Of a stretch of 64,000 nt of DNA, positions 10,098 through 20,180 are shown piece by piece (positions within the stretch are counted from its first letter, which is position 1; each line of letters begins with the position of its first letter). Under the pieces are notes generated by a model. It did no database searches, was not told the origin of the DNA, and was given only the letters and a program-made list of their open reading frames with translations. The translations under genes were made by a program, and so were the position numbers. This DNA comes from Streptomyces globosus (lineage in GTDB: Bacteria; Actinomycetota; Actinomycetes; Streptomycetales; Streptomycetaceae), in contig NZ_CP030862.1 of NCBI RefSeq assembly GCF_003325375.1, positions 623,501 to 687,500 of the forward strand, given 5' to 3'.

Positions 10098-11384
10098 GTG
10101 CGGCTGCGGCCTGGGACCTGGCTCAGGAATTGGGATGTCCGCGACCGGGCCGCGCGGCGCCGCGCGGCCCGCCGGCTGCTTCTGCCGGCCCCGGCGCCGT
10201 GGATCGCCGTCTGCGCGGCGGTGGTCGTCGGGATCGCCGTCTCGACGAGCCTGAGGGCGGGCTGGGGCTCGGACAACGCCTTCGTGGTGAAGGCCGCCGA
10301 CACGCTGCTGGCCGGGGGCTCCCCGTACGAGGACAAGCGGTTCCTGTACCTGCCGAGCGCGGTCCTCATGGCCGTGCCGGAGGCGCTGCTGCCGGTGCCG
10401 GTGCTGCGGTGGGTGCTCCCGATGGGGATGTCGGCGCTGCTGGCGGCCGGCTGGTGGGCCGCGCTGCGGCTGTTCTCGGTGCCGGCGCGCTCCCGGTTCG
10501 CGGTCGGCGGGTTCGCCCTGCTGGCGGTCGGTTTCCGGCCGTACGAGAACCTCGTGCTGATCGGCAACTGGACGGCGGTGTCGGCGGCCGCGCTGCCCGC
10601 GGCCCTGCTGCTCGCGCACCGGCGGTCCTGGACGGCCGCTGGGCTGGTGGTGGGGCTGGCGATCGCCTGCAAGCCGATGCTGGTGCCGCTGGGGCTGCTG
10701 TTCGTGCTGGCCCGGCGCTGGCGGGGGCTGGCGGTGGCGGTGCTGGTGCCGCTGGGCCTGTCGCTGGCGGGGGCGCTGCTGATGCCGAGCCCGTCGCTGT
10801 TCTTCACCAAGACGCTGCCGTTCCTGCTCCAGGGGCAGGACTCGTACGCGCTGCCCTGGGACGCCTCGCCGATCGCGGTGCTGCCCCGGCTGGGCGTGCC
10901 GGAGCCGGTGGCGGTGCTCCTCGCGGGGCTGGGGGCCGCGGGCGGCCTGTGGGCGGCCCGGTGCCGCTGGCGGCGGGAGGACGACCGGGACGGGGGCGAG
11001 CTGCGGCTCGCGGAGACGGCGTGCATGGTGATGCTCGCCGCATTCCTGGTCTCGCGGCCCTCCTTCGACCACTACCTGCTGGTGGTGGTTCCGCTGCTGC
11101 TGGCCTCGGCGGTGCGCGCGGGGTCGGCGCCGCGCTCGCCGTGGTTCTGGGCGGCGTTGTTCCCGCAGGCGGCGGGGGTGCCGTGGCCCTCGCAGCTGGA
11201 GGCGAAGCGGCGGGCGTTCAAGGACTGCTTCACGCTGTGTGTGCTGGCGGTGGCGCTGATGCGGCGGTGCCTGCGGCCGGCCCGGGTTAACCTGGTGGGC
11301 GTACGGATCGCAGGGACCCTTCCGGGGCCCGGAGCCAAGCGCACGGCGGAGCCCGCGGAGGCGGGGTCCAGGGCTGCGTTTTGA
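10098..11384 (+). CDS. polytopic membrane glycosyltransferase-like protein (GT87/DUF2029 type)
   Basis: A 428-residue membrane protein starting at GTG behind GGGGGAGG. It has about ten hydrophobic segments starting near residue 31. An early periplasmic loop with ADTLLAGGSPYEDKRFLYLP resembles the DxD-containing loop of polyprenyl-phosphate-mannose-dependent GT-C mannosyltransferases, although the acidic pair is less clear. GNWTAVSAAALPAALLL and a CKPMLVPLGLL segment fit the GT87 pattern. Substrate is unknown. It starts 37 bases after the ABC-F gene. Its stop lies inside the -35 of the rplM promoter. Confidence 0.7.
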   Translation: MRLRPGTWLRNWDVRDRAARRRAARRLLLPAPAPWIAVCAAVVVGIAVSTSLRAGWGSDNAFVVKAADTLLAGGSPYEDKRFLYLPSAVLMAVPEALLPVPVLRWVLPMGMSALLAAGWWAALRLFSVPARSRFAVGGFALLAVGFRPYENLVLIGNWTAVSAAALPAALLLAHRRSWTAAGLVVGLAIACKPMLVPLGLLFVLARRWRGLAVAVLVPLGLSLAGALLMPSPSLFFTKTLPFLLQGQDSYALPWDASPIAVLPRLGVPEPVAVLLAGLGAAGGLWAARCRWRREDDRDGGELRLAETACMVMLAAFLVSRPSFDHYLLVVVPLLLASAVRAGSAPRSPWFWAALFPQAAGVPWPSQLEAKRRAFKDCFTLCVLAVALMRRCLRPARVNLVGVRIAGTLPGPGAKRTAEPAEAGSRAAF

Positions 11385-11410
11385 CCCTTCCGGGGCACCG
11401 CGGGTATTCT
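11381..11410 (+). promoter_or_regulatory. principal-sigma-type promoter for rplM-rpsI
   Basis: TTGACC (11381-11386), 18 bases, then TATTCT (11405-11410) closely matches the HrdB-type consensus. It leaves a leader of roughly 205 bases before rplM. The -35 overlaps the stop codon of the preceding gene. Confidence 0.7.
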
Positions 11411-11488
11411 GCTGGTTCGTTATGCGTATTGGCTTGCTCATTCTCACGTGAAAGGGCCTTACGCCGGTCCACCGGGCCGATGACCAGC

Positions 11489-11520
11489 GGTGCACACGGG
11501 TTGCGTCCCCGTAGTGCACC
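11489..11520 (+). promoter_or_regulatory. structured leader element of rplM
   Basis: GGTGCAC/GTGCACC plus ACGGG/CCCGT form a 12-bp stem with one bulged A and a 7-base loop (11501-11507). It lies in the transcribed leader about 100 bases before the rplM GTG. Ribosomal-protein leaders are often autoregulatory; that role here is inference. Confidence 0.45.
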
Positions 11521-11622
11521 AGGGCTGTCGTGATCGTCCGTGGTGGCCTTGTCAGGACCCTTCCCTTCGGGCCGCGAGGCTCGGGGGAGAACCCATCACT
11601 GAAGAAGCGAAGGCATACGACC

Positions 11623-12066
11623 GTGCGTACGTACAGCCCCAAGCCCGGCGACATCTCGCGCCAGTGGCTCGTCATCGACGCCAAGGACGTTGTCCTCGGC
11701 CGTCTGGCGACCCAGGCCGCTGCCCTCCTGAAGGGCAAGCACAAGCCGACCTACGCCCCCCACATGGACATGGGCGACTTCGTCATCGTCATCAACGCCG
11801 ACAAGGTCCACCTGTCCGGCAACAAGGCGACCCAGAAGATGGCCTACCGCCACTCCGGCTTCCCGGGCGGTCTGCGCTCCGTGCGCTACGACGACCTGCT
11901 GGCGAACAACCCGGAGAAGGCCGTCGAGAAGGCCGTCAAGGGCATGCTCCCCAAGAACTCCCTGGGCCGTCAGATGCTCTCGAAGCTGAAGGTCTACTCG
12001 GGCGACCAGCACCCGCACGCTGCCCAGCAGCCGGTGCCGTTCGAGATCACCCAGGTCGCGCAGTAG
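11623..12066 (+). CDS. rplM: 50S ribosomal protein L13
   Basis: A 147-residue L13 starting at GTG ([19 protein letters not shown]). It has [19 protein letters not shown], the [16 protein letters not shown] core and [20 protein letters not shown]13 binds 23S rRNA early in assembly. In-frame ATG 11530 would add 31 residues absent from the family. rpsI follows after 42 bases in the universal rplM-rpsI pair. Confidence 0.97.
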   Translation: MRTYSPKPGDISRQWLVIDAKDVVLGRLATQAAALLKGKHKPTYAPHMDMGDFVIVINADKVHLSGNKATQKMAYRHSGFPGGLRSVRYDDLLANNPEKAVEKAVKGMLPKNSLGRQMLSKLKVYSGDQHPHAAQQPVPFEITQVAQ

Positions 12067-12108
12067 TTCCGGCCACCCCCTAAGACGTAGAGAATTCTGA
12101 GGAGCATC

Positions 12109-12624
12109 GTGGCCGAGACCACCGCCGAGACCCCCGTCGACGAGTTCGAGGGCGTCGAGGAGTACACCACCGAGTCCGAGGTCGTCGCCGAGGGCGACTA
12201 CACCTCCGAGTCCCTTGCCGGCCGCTTCGGCGACCCGCAGCCGGCCGCCGGCCTGGGCCGCCGCAAGAACGCCATCGCCCGCGTCCGGATCGTTCCGGGC
12301 TCCGGCAAGTGGAAGATCAACGGTCGCACCCTTGAGGACTACTTCCCCAACAAGGTGCACCAGCAGGAAGTCAACGAGCCGTTCAAGCTGCTCGAGCTCG
12401 ACGGCCGCTACGACGTCATCGCCCGCATCGCGGGTGGCGGCGTCTCCGGCCAGGCCGGCGCCCTGCGCCTGGGTGTCGCCCGTGCGCTGAACGAGGCGGA
12501 CGTCGACAACAACCGCCCGGCGCTGAAGAAGGCCGGCTTCCTGTCCCGCGACGACCGTGCGGTCGAGCGCAAGAAGGCCGGTCTGAAGAAGGCCCGTAAG
12601 GCTCCGCAGTACAGCAAGCGCTAA
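12109..12624 (+). CDS. rpsI: 30S ribosomal protein S9
   Basis: A 171-residue S9 starting at GTG behind TGAGGAGC. Residues 1 to about 50 are an acidic Glu/Thr-rich extension typical of actinobacterial S9. The conserved domain starts at [14 protein letters not shown] and ends in the basic [12 protein letters not shown] tail that contacts the P-site tRNA. It is followed by a strong terminator. Confidence 0.97.
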   Translation: MAETTAETPVDEFEGVEEYTTESEVVAEGDYTSESLAGRFGDPQPAAGLGRRKNAIARVRIVPGSGKWKINGRTLEDYFPNKVHQQEVNEPFKLLELDGRYDVIARIAGGGVSGQAGALRLGVARALNEADVDNNRPALKKAGFLSRDDRAVERKKAGLKKARKAPQYSKR

Positions 12625-12646
12625 TCTGCGCCTGCTGTTCAGCACC

Positions 12647-12685
12647 AACCGCCCCGGCAGCACTCTCCGTGCTGCCGGGGCGGTT
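12647..12685 (+). terminator. terminator after rpsI
   Basis: A perfect 17-bp stem with arms 12647-12663 and 12669-12685, a TCTCC loop, and CGTTTA following. It ends the rplM-rpsI unit. Confidence 0.88.
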
Positions 12686-12749
12686 CGTTTACCGCCACAA
12701 GCGGAATAACTAGCGGTCTCAAGCGAAGCGCGAACGTGGGAGGACAACT

Positions 12750-14108
12750 GTGGGACGACTCTTCGGGACGGACGGTGTACGCGGCGTCGCCAATGCGGAT
12801 CTGACGGCGGAGCTCGCGCTCGGCCTCTCCGTGGCGGCAGCCCACGTGCTGGGCGAGGCGGGCACCTTCGAGGGCCACCGCCCCACCGCGGTGGTCGGCC
12901 GCGACCCGCGGGCCTCCGGCGAGTTCCTGGAGGCGGCGGTCGTCGCCGGCCTCGCGAGCGCGGGCGTGGACGTCCTGCGCGTCGGTGTGCTGCCCACTCC
13001 GGCGGTGGCGTATCTCACCGGTGCGCTGGGTGCCGACCTCGGCGTGATGCTCTCCGCGAGCCACAACGCGATGCCCGACAACGGGATCAAGTTCTTCGCC
13101 CGCGGCGGCCACAAGCTCGCCGACGAGCTGGAGGACCGCATCGAGTCCGTCTACGAGGAGCACCGCACCGGCGCGCCCTGGGACCGGCCCACCGGTGCGG
13201 GCGTCGGCCGCGTGAGCGACTACGACGAGGGCTTCGACAAGTACGTCGCCCACCTCATCGGGGTGCTCCCCAACCGGCTGGACGGGCTGAAGATCGTCCT
13301 GGACGAGGCGCACGGCGCGGCCGCCCGCGTGTCGCCCGAGGCCTTCGCCCGGGCGGGCGCCGAGATCATCACGATCGGCGCCGAGCCGGACGGCCTGAAC
13401 ATCAACGACGGCTGCGGCTCCACCCACCTGGACCTGCTCAAGCAGGCCGTGGTCGAGCACGGGGCCGACCTGGGCATCGCCCACGACGGCGACGCGGACC
13501 GCTGCCTCGCGGTCGACGCCTCGGGCGCCGAGGTCGACGGGGACCAGATCCTCGCCGTCCTGGCGCTGGCCATGCGCGAGGCCGGCTCGCTGCGCGGCGA
13601 CACGGTCGTCGGCACGGTGATGTCGAACCTGGGCTTCAAGCTGGCCATGGAGGCCGAGGGCATCCGGGTCGTGCAGACCGGCGTCGGCGACCGGTACGTG
13701 CTGGAGGCGATGAAGGAGCACGGCTTCGCGCTGGGCGGCGAGCAGTCCGGCCACGTGATCATCCTGGACCACGCGACGACCGGCGACGGCACGCTGACCG
13801 GCCTCATGCTGGCGGCGCGGGTCGCGGCGACGGGCCGGCCGCTGGCCGAGCTGGCGGGCGTCATGCAGCGGCTGCCGCAGGTGCTCGTCAACGTCCGCGA
13901 CGTCGACCGGACCAGGGTCGCCACCTCCGGCGAGCTGGCCGCGGCCGTCGTGGACGCCGAGCGCGAGCTCGGCACCACGGGGCGGGTGCTGCTGCGCCCG
14001 TCGGGTACCGAGCCGGTGGTGCGCGTCATGGTGGAGGCCGCCGACCTGGAGCAGGCCCGCGCGGTCGCCGGGCGCCTGGCCGACGTGGTGAAGTCGGCCC
14101 TCGGCTAG
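12750..14108 (+). CDS. glmM: phosphoglucosamine mutase
   Basis: A 452-residue alpha-D-phosphohexomutase converting glucosamine-6-phosphate to glucosamine-1-phosphate for UDP-GlcNAc synthesis. The start region [13 protein letters not shown] is diagnostic. The phosphoserine loop [17 protein letters not shown], the magnesium loop DGDADRC, the sugar loop GEQSGH and the phosphate loop [11 protein letters not shown] are all intact. GTG start with GGGAGG upstream. glmS, the preceding step of the same pathway, is 2.3 kb downstream on the same strand. Confidence 0.97.
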   Translation: MGRLFGTDGVRGVANADLTAELALGLSVAAAHVLGEAGTFEGHRPTAVVGRDPRASGEFLEAAVVAGLASAGVDVLRVGVLPTPAVAYLTGALGADLGVMLSASHNAMPDNGIKFFARGGHKLADELEDRIESVYEEHRTGAPWDRPTGAGVGRVSDYDEGFDKYVAHLIGVLPNRLDGLKIVLDEAHGAAARVSPEAFARAGAEIITIGAEPDGLNINDGCGSTHLDLLKQAVVEHGADLGIAHDGDADRCLAVDASGAEVDGDQILAVLALAMREAGSLRGDTVVGTVMSNLGFKLAMEAEGIRVVQTGVGDRYVLEAMKEHGFALGGEQSGHVIILDHATTGDGTLTGLMLAARVAATGRPLAELAGVMQRLPQVLVNVRDVDRTRVATSGELAAAVVDAERELGTTGRVLLRPSGTEPVVRVMVEAADLEQARAVAGRLADVVKSALG

Positions 14109-14126
14109 AAAGTGCCTCAGGCGCGC

Positions 14127-14175
14127 GGTGGCGCGCCCGGCGGCCGGGTCATCCGGTACCGCCGGGCGCGCCACC
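14127..14175. terminator. bidirectional terminator between glmM and coaA
   Basis: A perfect 17-bp stem, arms 14127-14143 and 14159-14175, lies between convergent genes and could serve both. Confidence 0.8.
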
Positions 14176-14221
14176 GCCGTCTCCGGCCCCTGTCCCGGGG
14201 CGGCGGGGCCGCACCGCAGCC

Positions 14222-15265
14222 TCAGAGCTTGCGCAGGCTCAGCTTCTGCACCTTGTGGTCGGCCCCCTTGCGGACGACCAGCGTGGCGCGGCCGCGGGTC
14301 GGGGCGACGTTCTGCAGCAGGTTCGGCTTGTTGACCGTCCGCCACATCGTCTTCGCGTACTCCAGGGCCTCCTCCTCGGAGACCTGCGTGTACTTGCGGA
14401 AGTAGGACGAGGGGTCCTGGAAGGCAGTCGCGCGCAGCTTGCGGAAGCGGTTGAGGTACCAGCGCTCGATGTCCTCGGCGCGCGCGTCCACGTACACGCT
14501 GAAGTCGAAGTAGTCGGCGAGGCCCACCCTGGTCCGGCCGTCCTTGCCGGGAAGGGCCGGCTGGAGGACGTTCAGGCCCTCCACGATGAGGATGTCGGGG
14601 CGGCGGACGACGAGCCGCTCGCCGGGCACGATGTCGTAGATCAGGTGGGAGTACACCGGGGCGGTGACCTCGTCCTTGCCAGCCTTGATGTCGGCGACGA
14701 AGCGGGTCAGGGCCCGGCGGTCGTAGGACTCGGGGAAGCCTTTGCGGGAGGTGAGGCCGCGCCGCCGGAGCTCCTCCATCGGGTAGAGGAAGCCGTCGGT
14801 GGTGACGCGCTCGACGCGGGGGTGCTCGGGCCAGCGCGCCAGCAGGGCCTGGAGCAGGCGGGCCACGGTGGACTTGCCGACGGCGACGGAGCCGGCGACG
14901 CCTATGACGAACGGGGTGCCCTGCTGGCTGCCGTGGCCGTTGCCGCCGGCGTCGCCGAGGAAGGTGTTCAGCGCGCCGCGCAGGTTGCTGGTGGCGCCGA
15001 CGTACAGGTTGAGGAGGCGGGAGAGCGGCAGGTAGACGTCGCGGACCTCGTCCAGGTCGATGACGTCGCCGAGGCCGCGCAGCCGCTCGACCTCCTCGGC
15101 CGTCAGGGGCAGCGGCGTCCGCTCGCGCAGCGCGCTCCACTCGGCCCGGGTCAGGTCCACGTACGGGGAGGCCTCGGTCCGGCGCGGGGTGCGCTCGGGC
15201 CGGCCGGGGCGCTCCGTCCCGCAGTCCGGGTCCGGCGTGCTGCTTCGTGGCGGCGAAGTGATCAC
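14222..15265 (-). CDS. coaA: type I pantothenate kinase
   Basis: A 347-residue kinase catalysing the first step of coenzyme A synthesis. P-loop [12 protein letters not shown] (about 122-133), [19 protein letters not shown] and the [10 protein letters not shown] motif match prokaryotic type I enzymes. The first ~38 residues are a proline/arginine-rich variable extension. The start is a GTG with only a weak ribosome binding site, so the exact start is uncertain. It is transcribed toward glmM. Confidence 0.95.
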   Translation of the reverse strand: MITSPPRSSTPDPDCGTERPGRPERTPRRTEASPYVDLTRAEWSALRERTPLPLTAEEVERLRGLGDVIDLDEVRDVYLPLSRLLNLYVGATSNLRGALNTFLGDAGGNGHGSQQGTPFVIGVAGSVAVGKSTVARLLQALLARWPEHPRVERVTTDGFLYPMEELRRRGLTSRKGFPESYDRRALTRFVADIKAGKDEVTAPVYSHLIYDIVPGERLVVRRPDILIVEGLNVLQPALPGKDGRTRVGLADYFDFSVYVDARAEDIERWYLNRFRKLRATAFQDPSSYFRKYTQVSEEEALEYAKTMWRTVNKPNLLQNVAPTRGRATLVVRKGADHKVQKLSLRKL

Positions 15266-15504
15266 ACTCCATTGTCGGGGCTGGGGGCCGTGCGTGGGTG
15301 GTGGGGTCGGTCACGTGGCGCAGGGGCGGGTTTCGGTCTCACTGCTGTCACGATCACGCCGCAGGGCTTTATTCATGGCGGTGCTGTCGGAGCGGGCGCG
15401 TAGATTTCCGATCAAGAACGTTTCCGGGCGGGTTCTTCCACGGGGAGTGGCGCCGCGCCGGACCGTTCTCGTCGTTTCGCAACCGCTTCCGGGGGAGTTC
15501 CACC

Positions 15505-16275
15505 ATGCGCAGCACCTTCGTCCGTCGTTCTGTCATGACCGCGTCCGCCGTGTCCCTGGCGCTGCTCGCCACCGCGTGCGGCTCGTCCGACTCCAAGGGC
15601 GAGGCGAAGGCCGACGCCCCGGCCCCCGCCGCCTCCTCGGCGGCCCCGGCCGCGAAGGGCAAGACCGACGCCGAGATGGCTTCGGTGATCGTGAAGCAGG
15701 CCGACCTGCCCGACCACCTCATCAAGGAGGCCACGGGGGCGGAGGCCGCCCTCGGTGCCGCAGCCACCAGCGACAAGCCCGAGTGCCTGCCGCTGGTCAG
15801 GGCGCAGAGCCTCGCCCCGGTCGGGACGGCCACCGGCGCCGCCCGTACCAAGGTCGTCGCCAAGCCGAAGGAGCCGGCGGCGAACGCGAGCGCCGAGGAG
15901 AAGGTGAAGGCCGCGATGGACGCCCTCGGCGCCTCCGCCACGGCCGTGACCGTCGCCTCGTACGACGGCAAGGGGGCCGATGACGCCTTCGCCGCCCTGA
16001 AGGCCGCGGGCACGGCCTGCGCCGGCGGCTACACGGCCACCAGCGCCGGCGACACCGGCAAGATCAGCAAGGTGTCCGCGGGCACCCCGGTCACCGCGGG
16101 CGACGCCGCCCTGGCGTACACGGTCGAGAGCGACGCCGACGGCGAGAAGATCTCGACGCAGCTCGTCGTCGTCCGCAAGGGCAACACCCTGGCGACCTTC
16201 TCCGCGGTCAGCCTGAAGGGCACCGCCGAGCAGCCGAAGGCCGTCGTCGACGCGCAGGTCAAGAAGCTCGGCTGA
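15505..16275 (+). CDS. secreted lipoprotein of unknown function
   Basis: A 256-residue protein with a lipoprotein signal: MRSTFVRRS, a hydrophobic stretch, then LLATAC with Cys at about residue 23. The mature part is rich in Ala, Lys and Thr and includes two later cysteines (KPECLP and GTACAGG), which could pair outside the cell. ATG 15505 is chosen for GGGGGAG seven bases upstream; the long upstream extension of the frame looks non-coding. No recognised enzyme motif. It lies alone between divergent coaA and glmS. Confidence 0.8.
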   Translation: MRSTFVRRSVMTASAVSLALLATACGSSDSKGEAKADAPAPAASSAAPAAKGKTDAEMASVIVKQADLPDHLIKEATGAEAALGAAATSDKPECLPLVRAQSLAPVGTATGAARTKVVAKPKEPAANASAEEKVKAAMDALGASATAVTVASYDGKGADDAFAALKAAGTACAGGYTATSAGDTGKISKVSAGTPVTAGDAALAYTVESDADGEKISTQLVVVRKGNTLATFSAVSLKGTAEQPKAVVDAQVKKLG

Positions 16276-16299
16276 CCGAAGGCCCGTTCGAAGCACGTC

Positions 16300-16333
16300 A
16301 ACCCCGCTCCGGCGCGTTCGCCGCGGCGGGGTT
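16300..16333 (+). terminator. terminator after the lipoprotein gene
   Basis: An AACCCCGC/GCGGGGTT stem (16300-16307 with 16326-16333) has further internal GC pairing and is followed by CTCGTTT. Confidence 0.65.
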
Positions 16334-16387
16334 CTCGTTTCGGCCGGGTGCGGGACGGGGCGTCAACTCGGGCGTACGCTGCGCGCC

Positions 16388-18235
16388 ATGTGCGGAATCG
16401 TGGGTTACGTGGGAGCGCAGTCGGCGCTCGATGTGGTCATCGCCGGACTCAAGCGGCTGGAGTACCGCGGCTACGACTCGGCGGGCGTCGCCGTCGTCGC
16501 CGACGGGGAGCTCGCAGCGACGAAGAAGGCCGGGAAGCTCGTCAACCTGGAGAAGCAGCTCGTCTCCCATCCGCTGCCGCCCGGCTCCACCGGGCTCGGC
16601 CACACCCGGTGGGCGACGCACGGCGGCCCCACCGACGCCAACGCCCACCCGCACCTGGACAACACGGGCCGGGTCGCCGTCGTCCACAACGGCATCATCG
16701 AGAACTTCGCCGCGCTGCGCGCCGAACTCGAAGACCGCGGGCACCGGCTGGACTCCGAGACCGACACCGAGGTCACCGCGCACCTGCTGGCCGAGGAGTT
16801 CGACGCGGCCGGGGACCTCGCGGAGGCCATGCGCCGGGTGTGCCGGCGTCTGGAGGGCGCCTTCACGCTGGTCGCCGTGCACGCCGACGTGCCGGACACC
16901 GTCGTCGGCGCGCGCCGCAACTCCCCGCTCGTCGTCGGCGTCGGCGAGGGCGAGAACTTCCTCGCCTCCGACGTGGCCGCGTTCATCGCGCACACCCGCT
17001 CCGCGATCGAGCTGGGCCAGGACCAGGTCGTGGAGCTGCGCCGGGACGGCGTCACCGTCACCCGGTTCGACGGCTCGCCCGCCGACGTCCGCGCCTACCA
17101 CGTCGACTGGGACGCCTCGGCCGCCGAGAAGGGGGGCTACGACTACTTCATGCTCAAGGAGATCGCCGAGCAGCCCAAGGCCGTCGCCGACACCCTCCTC
17201 GGCCGCATCGACGCGAGCGGCTCCCTCACCCTCGACGAGGTGCGCATCCCCGCCTCCGTGCTCCGCGAGGTCGACAAGGTGGTGATCGTGGCCTGCGGCA
17301 CGGCCTACCACGCCGGACTCATCGCCAAGCTGGCCATCGAGCACTGGACGCGGATCCCCTGCGAGACGGAGCTGGCGAGCGAGTTCCGCTACCGCGACCC
17401 GATCCTGGACCAGCGGACGCTCGTCGTGGCCATCTCGCAGTCCGGGGAGACCATGGACACGCTGATGGCGCTGCGGCACGCGCGGGAGCAGGGCGCGAGG
17501 GTGCTCGCCATCTGCAACACCAACGGCTCGACGATCCCCCGCGAGTCGGACGCCGTGCTGTACACGCACGCCGGCCCGGAGGTGGCCGTCGCCTCGACCA
17601 AGGCGTTCCTGACCCAGCTGGTGGCCTGCTACCTGGTCGCGCTCTACCTGGGCCAGGTGCGCGGCACGAAGTGGGGCGACGAGGTCGGCGCGGTCGTCCG
17701 CGAACTGTCCGACATCGCCGGGGCGGTGGAGGCCGTCCTGGAGACCATGGAGCCGGTGCGGGCGCTGGCGCGGTCCCTCGCCGACAAGGACACCGTGCTG
17801 TTCCTCGGCCGGCACGTCGGCTACCCGGTGGCCCTGGAGGGCGCGCTGAAGCTGAAGGAGCTCGCGTACATGCACGCGGAGGGATTCGCGGCGGGCGAGC
17901 TCAAGCACGGCCCGATCGCGCTGATCGAGAAGGACCTGCCGGTGGTGGTGGTCGTGCCGTCGCCGCGGGGGCGCTCCGTCCTCCACGACAAGATCGTCTC
18001 GAACATCCAGGAGATCCGGGCGCGCGGCGCGCGGACCATCGTCATCGCCGAGGAGGGCGACGACGCGGTCGTCCCCTACGCCGACCACCTGGTCCGCATC
18101 CCGGCGACCCCGACGCTGCTCCAGCCGCTGGTGGCGACGGTGCCGCTCCAGGTGTTCGCGTGCGAACTGGCCACGGCGCGCGGCAACGAGGTGGACCAGC
18201 CGCGTAATCTCGCGAAGTCCGTGACCGTGGAGTAG
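16388..18235 (+). CDS. glmS: glutamine-fructose-6-phosphate aminotransferase
   Basis: A 615-residue enzyme making glucosamine-6-phosphate from fructose-6-phosphate and glutamine. Cys2 in MCGIVGYVG is the glutaminase nucleophile. HTRWATHGGPTDANAHPH and HNGIIENF complete the N-terminal domain. Two SIS sugar-isomerase domains follow, with SQSGETMDTL and STKAFLTQL, and the C-terminus ends PRNLAKSVTVE. No glmS ribozyme-like leader was recognised. acpS follows 24 bases later. Confidence 0.98.
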   Translation: MCGIVGYVGAQSALDVVIAGLKRLEYRGYDSAGVAVVADGELAATKKAGKLVNLEKQLVSHPLPPGSTGLGHTRWATHGGPTDANAHPHLDNTGRVAVVHNGIIENFAALRAELEDRGHRLDSETDTEVTAHLLAEEFDAAGDLAEAMRRVCRRLEGAFTLVAVHADVPDTVVGARRNSPLVVGVGEGENFLASDVAAFIAHTRSAIELGQDQVVELRRDGVTVTRFDGSPADVRAYHVDWDASAAEKGGYDYFMLKEIAEQPKAVADTLLGRIDASGSLTLDEVRIPASVLREVDKVVIVACGTAYHAGLIAKLAIEHWTRIPCETELASEFRYRDPILDQRTLVVAISQSGETMDTLMALRHAREQGARVLAICNTNGSTIPRESDAVLYTHAGPEVAVASTKAFLTQLVACYLVALYLGQVRGTKWGDEVGAVVRELSDIAGAVEAVLETMEPVRALARSLADKDTVLFLGRHVGYPVALEGALKLKELAYMHAEGFAAGELKHGPIALIEKDLPVVVVVPSPRGRSVLHDKIVSNIQEIRARGARTIVIAEEGDDAVVPYADHLVRIPATPTLLQPLVATVPLQVFACELATARGNEVDQPRNLAKSVTVE

Positions 18236-18259
18236 GAGAGAGAGCGGGGGGTCGCCGTC

Positions 18260-18628
18260 GTGATCATCGGCGTGGGGATCGACGTGGCGGAGATCGAGCG
18301 CTTCGGCGTGTCGATGGAGCGGACGCCGGGCATGGCCCAGCGGCTGTTCACCGAGTCGGAGCTGGTGCTGCCGAGCGGCGAGCGGCGCGGGATCGCCTCG
18401 CTCGCCGCCCGCTTCGCGGCGAAGGAGGCGCTCGCCAAGGCGCTCGGCGCGCCCGGCGGCATGCTGTGGACCGATGCGGAGGTGTACGTGGAGGAGACGG
18501 GGCAGCCGCGGGTGCGGGTGCGGGGCACCGTCGAGGCGCGGGCGGTGGAGCTGAACGTGAAGTCCTTCCACCTCTCGCTCAGCCACGACGCGGGCGTCGC
18601 CTCGGCCGTCGTCATCGCCGAGGGCTGA
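18260..18628 (+). CDS. acpS: holo-[acyl-carrier-protein] synthase
   Basis: A 122-residue phosphopantetheinyl transferase that activates acyl carrier protein with coenzyme A. The magnesium-binding [12 protein letters not shown] at the N-terminus and [13 protein letters not shown] in the middle carry the conserved Asp and Glu; [13 protein letters not shown] ends the fold. GTG start 24 bases after glmS, so probably co-transcribed. Confidence 0.95.
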   Translation: MIIGVGIDVAEIERFGVSMERTPGMAQRLFTESELVLPSGERRGIASLAARFAAKEALAKALGAPGGMLWTDAEVYVEETGQPRVRVRGTVEARAVELNVKSFHLSLSHDAGVASAVVIAEG

Positions 18629-18663
18629 CGGCTGCCGCGCCGCCGATCGGGCAGGCTGGGCCC

Positions 18664-20067
18664 ATGCGTACTGCTTACAGCGTGGAGAACGTGCGGGCCG
18701 CGGAGCGGGCGGCGATGGCGCGGCTGCCGGAGGGCGCCCTGATGCAGCGTGCGGCGGCCGGGCTGGCCGCCGCCTGCGCCGGCCTGCTGCCGAGGGTGTA
18801 CGGCGCCCGGGTCGTCCTGCTCGTCGGGCCGGGCGACAACGGCGGCGACGCCCTGTACGCGGGCGCCCGGCTCGCCCGGCGCGGCGCCGCCGTGACCGCG
18901 GTGCCCGCCGACCCCGGCCGCGTGCACCCGGGCGGGCTGGCGGCCCTGCGCGCCGCGGGCGGCCGGCTGTCCGCCGCGGTGCCCGACCGCGCGGACCTCG
19001 TCGTGGACGGCCTGCTCGGCATCGGCGGGCAGGGCGGGCTGCGCCCGGCCGCGGCGGCGCTGGCGGAGCGGATCCCGCCCGGTGCGCCCGTCGTGGCCGT
19101 GGACCTGCCCAGCGGGGTGGACGCGGACACCGGGGAGGTCGCCGGGGCGGCCGTACGGGCCGACACCACCGTCACGTTCGGGGCGTACAAGACGGGACTC
19201 CTCGTCGACCCCGGCGCAGCCCTGGCCGGCGAGGTGCGGCTGGTGGACATCGGCCTCGACCCCGCCGCGCTCGGCACCCCGGCCGCCGCCGCCCTGGAGG
19301 ACGCCGACCTCCCGACCCTCCTGCCGCGGCCCGGCGCGGCGAGCGACAAGTACAGCCGCGGCGTCGTCGGCGTCGTCGCCGGATCGGCGCAGTACCCGGG
19401 CGCGGCCGTCCTGGCCGTGGCGGGCGCGCTGCGCGGCGGCGCCGGAGCCGTGCGCTACGTCGGCCCGGCGCACGAGGAGGTGCTGGCCCGCTACCCGGAG
19501 ACGCTGGTCGGGCGCGGCCGGGTGCAGGCCTGGGTGGTCGGGCCCGGCCTCGGCGGCGACCGGGCCGCGGAGGCGGCGCAGGCGCTGGCCGAGCCGGTGC
19601 CGGTGCTGGTGGACGCGGACGGGCTGCGCGGCCTGGACCCGGCGGTGCTGCGCGCCCGCACCGCGCCGACCCTGCTGACGCCGCACGCGGGGGAGGCGGC
19701 CGCGCTGCTCGGCGTGCCGCGCGCGGACGTGGAGTCCGGGCGGCTCGCGGCCGTACGGGAGCTGGCCGGCCGGTTCGGGGCCGTGGTGCTGCTGAAGGGC
19801 TCGACGACGCTGGTGTGCGACGGCCGCGGGCCCGTCCGGGTGAACCCGACCGGAACGCCCTGGCTCGCCACGGCCGGCAGCGGCGACGTCCTGTCCGGCC
19901 TCGCCGGCTCCCTCCTCGCGGCCGGTCTGCCGGCCGCCGACGCGGCCTCCGCGGCGGCGTACCTGCACGGCCTGGCCGCCGGGCGCGCCGCGGCCGGCGC
20001 CCCGCTGCTCGCCCAGGAGGTGGCCGCGGCGCTGCCCGCGGCCTGGCGCGCGGTGCAGGGCTCCTGA
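18664..20067 (+). CDS. nnr: bifunctional NAD(P)HX epimerase/dehydratase
   Basis: A 467-residue fusion repairing hydrated NADH/NADPH. The N-terminal YjeF_N epimerase half (about 1-215) has VGPGDNGGDALYAGARL and VDLPSGVDADTGE. The C-terminal ADP-dependent dehydratase half (about 225-460) has a ribokinase-like fold with VGPGLGGD, LTPHAGEAAALLG and GSGDVLSGLAGSLLA. The ATG at 18664 lies 35 bases after acpS; upstream frame extension overlaps acpS and is rejected. Confidence 0.93.
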   Translation: MRTAYSVENVRAAERAAMARLPEGALMQRAAAGLAAACAGLLPRVYGARVVLLVGPGDNGGDALYAGARLARRGAAVTAVPADPGRVHPGGLAALRAAGGRLSAAVPDRADLVVDGLLGIGGQGGLRPAAAALAERIPPGAPVVAVDLPSGVDADTGEVAGAAVRADTTVTFGAYKTGLLVDPGAALAGEVRLVDIGLDPAALGTPAAAALEDADLPTLLPRPGAASDKYSRGVVGVVAGSAQYPGAAVLAVAGALRGGAGAVRYVGPAHEEVLARYPETLVGRGRVQAWVVGPGLGGDRAAEAAQALAEPVPVLVDADGLRGLDPAVLRARTAPTLLTPHAGEAAALLGVPRADVESGRLAAVRELAGRFGAVVLLKGSTTLVCDGRGPVRVNPTGTPWLATAGSGDVLSGLAGSLLAAGLPAADAASAAAYLHGLAAGRAAAGAPLLAQEVAAALPAAWRAVQGS

Positions 20068-20180
20068 CCCGCCGCGGGTGCCCGCGGGGCGGTCCGCCGC
20101 AGGTCCGGGCGGATCGACTGTGACAGGGCCGGTACACGCCCTGCGGTCGGCCCGGGACGGCCTCTGAGAGACTGGGGGCG

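Noticed and set aside
12639-15314. Open frame of 891 codons on the minus strand over glmM and coaA
   Set aside because: Shadow of the coaA and glmM coding frames; it also crosses the rpsI and glmM terminators.
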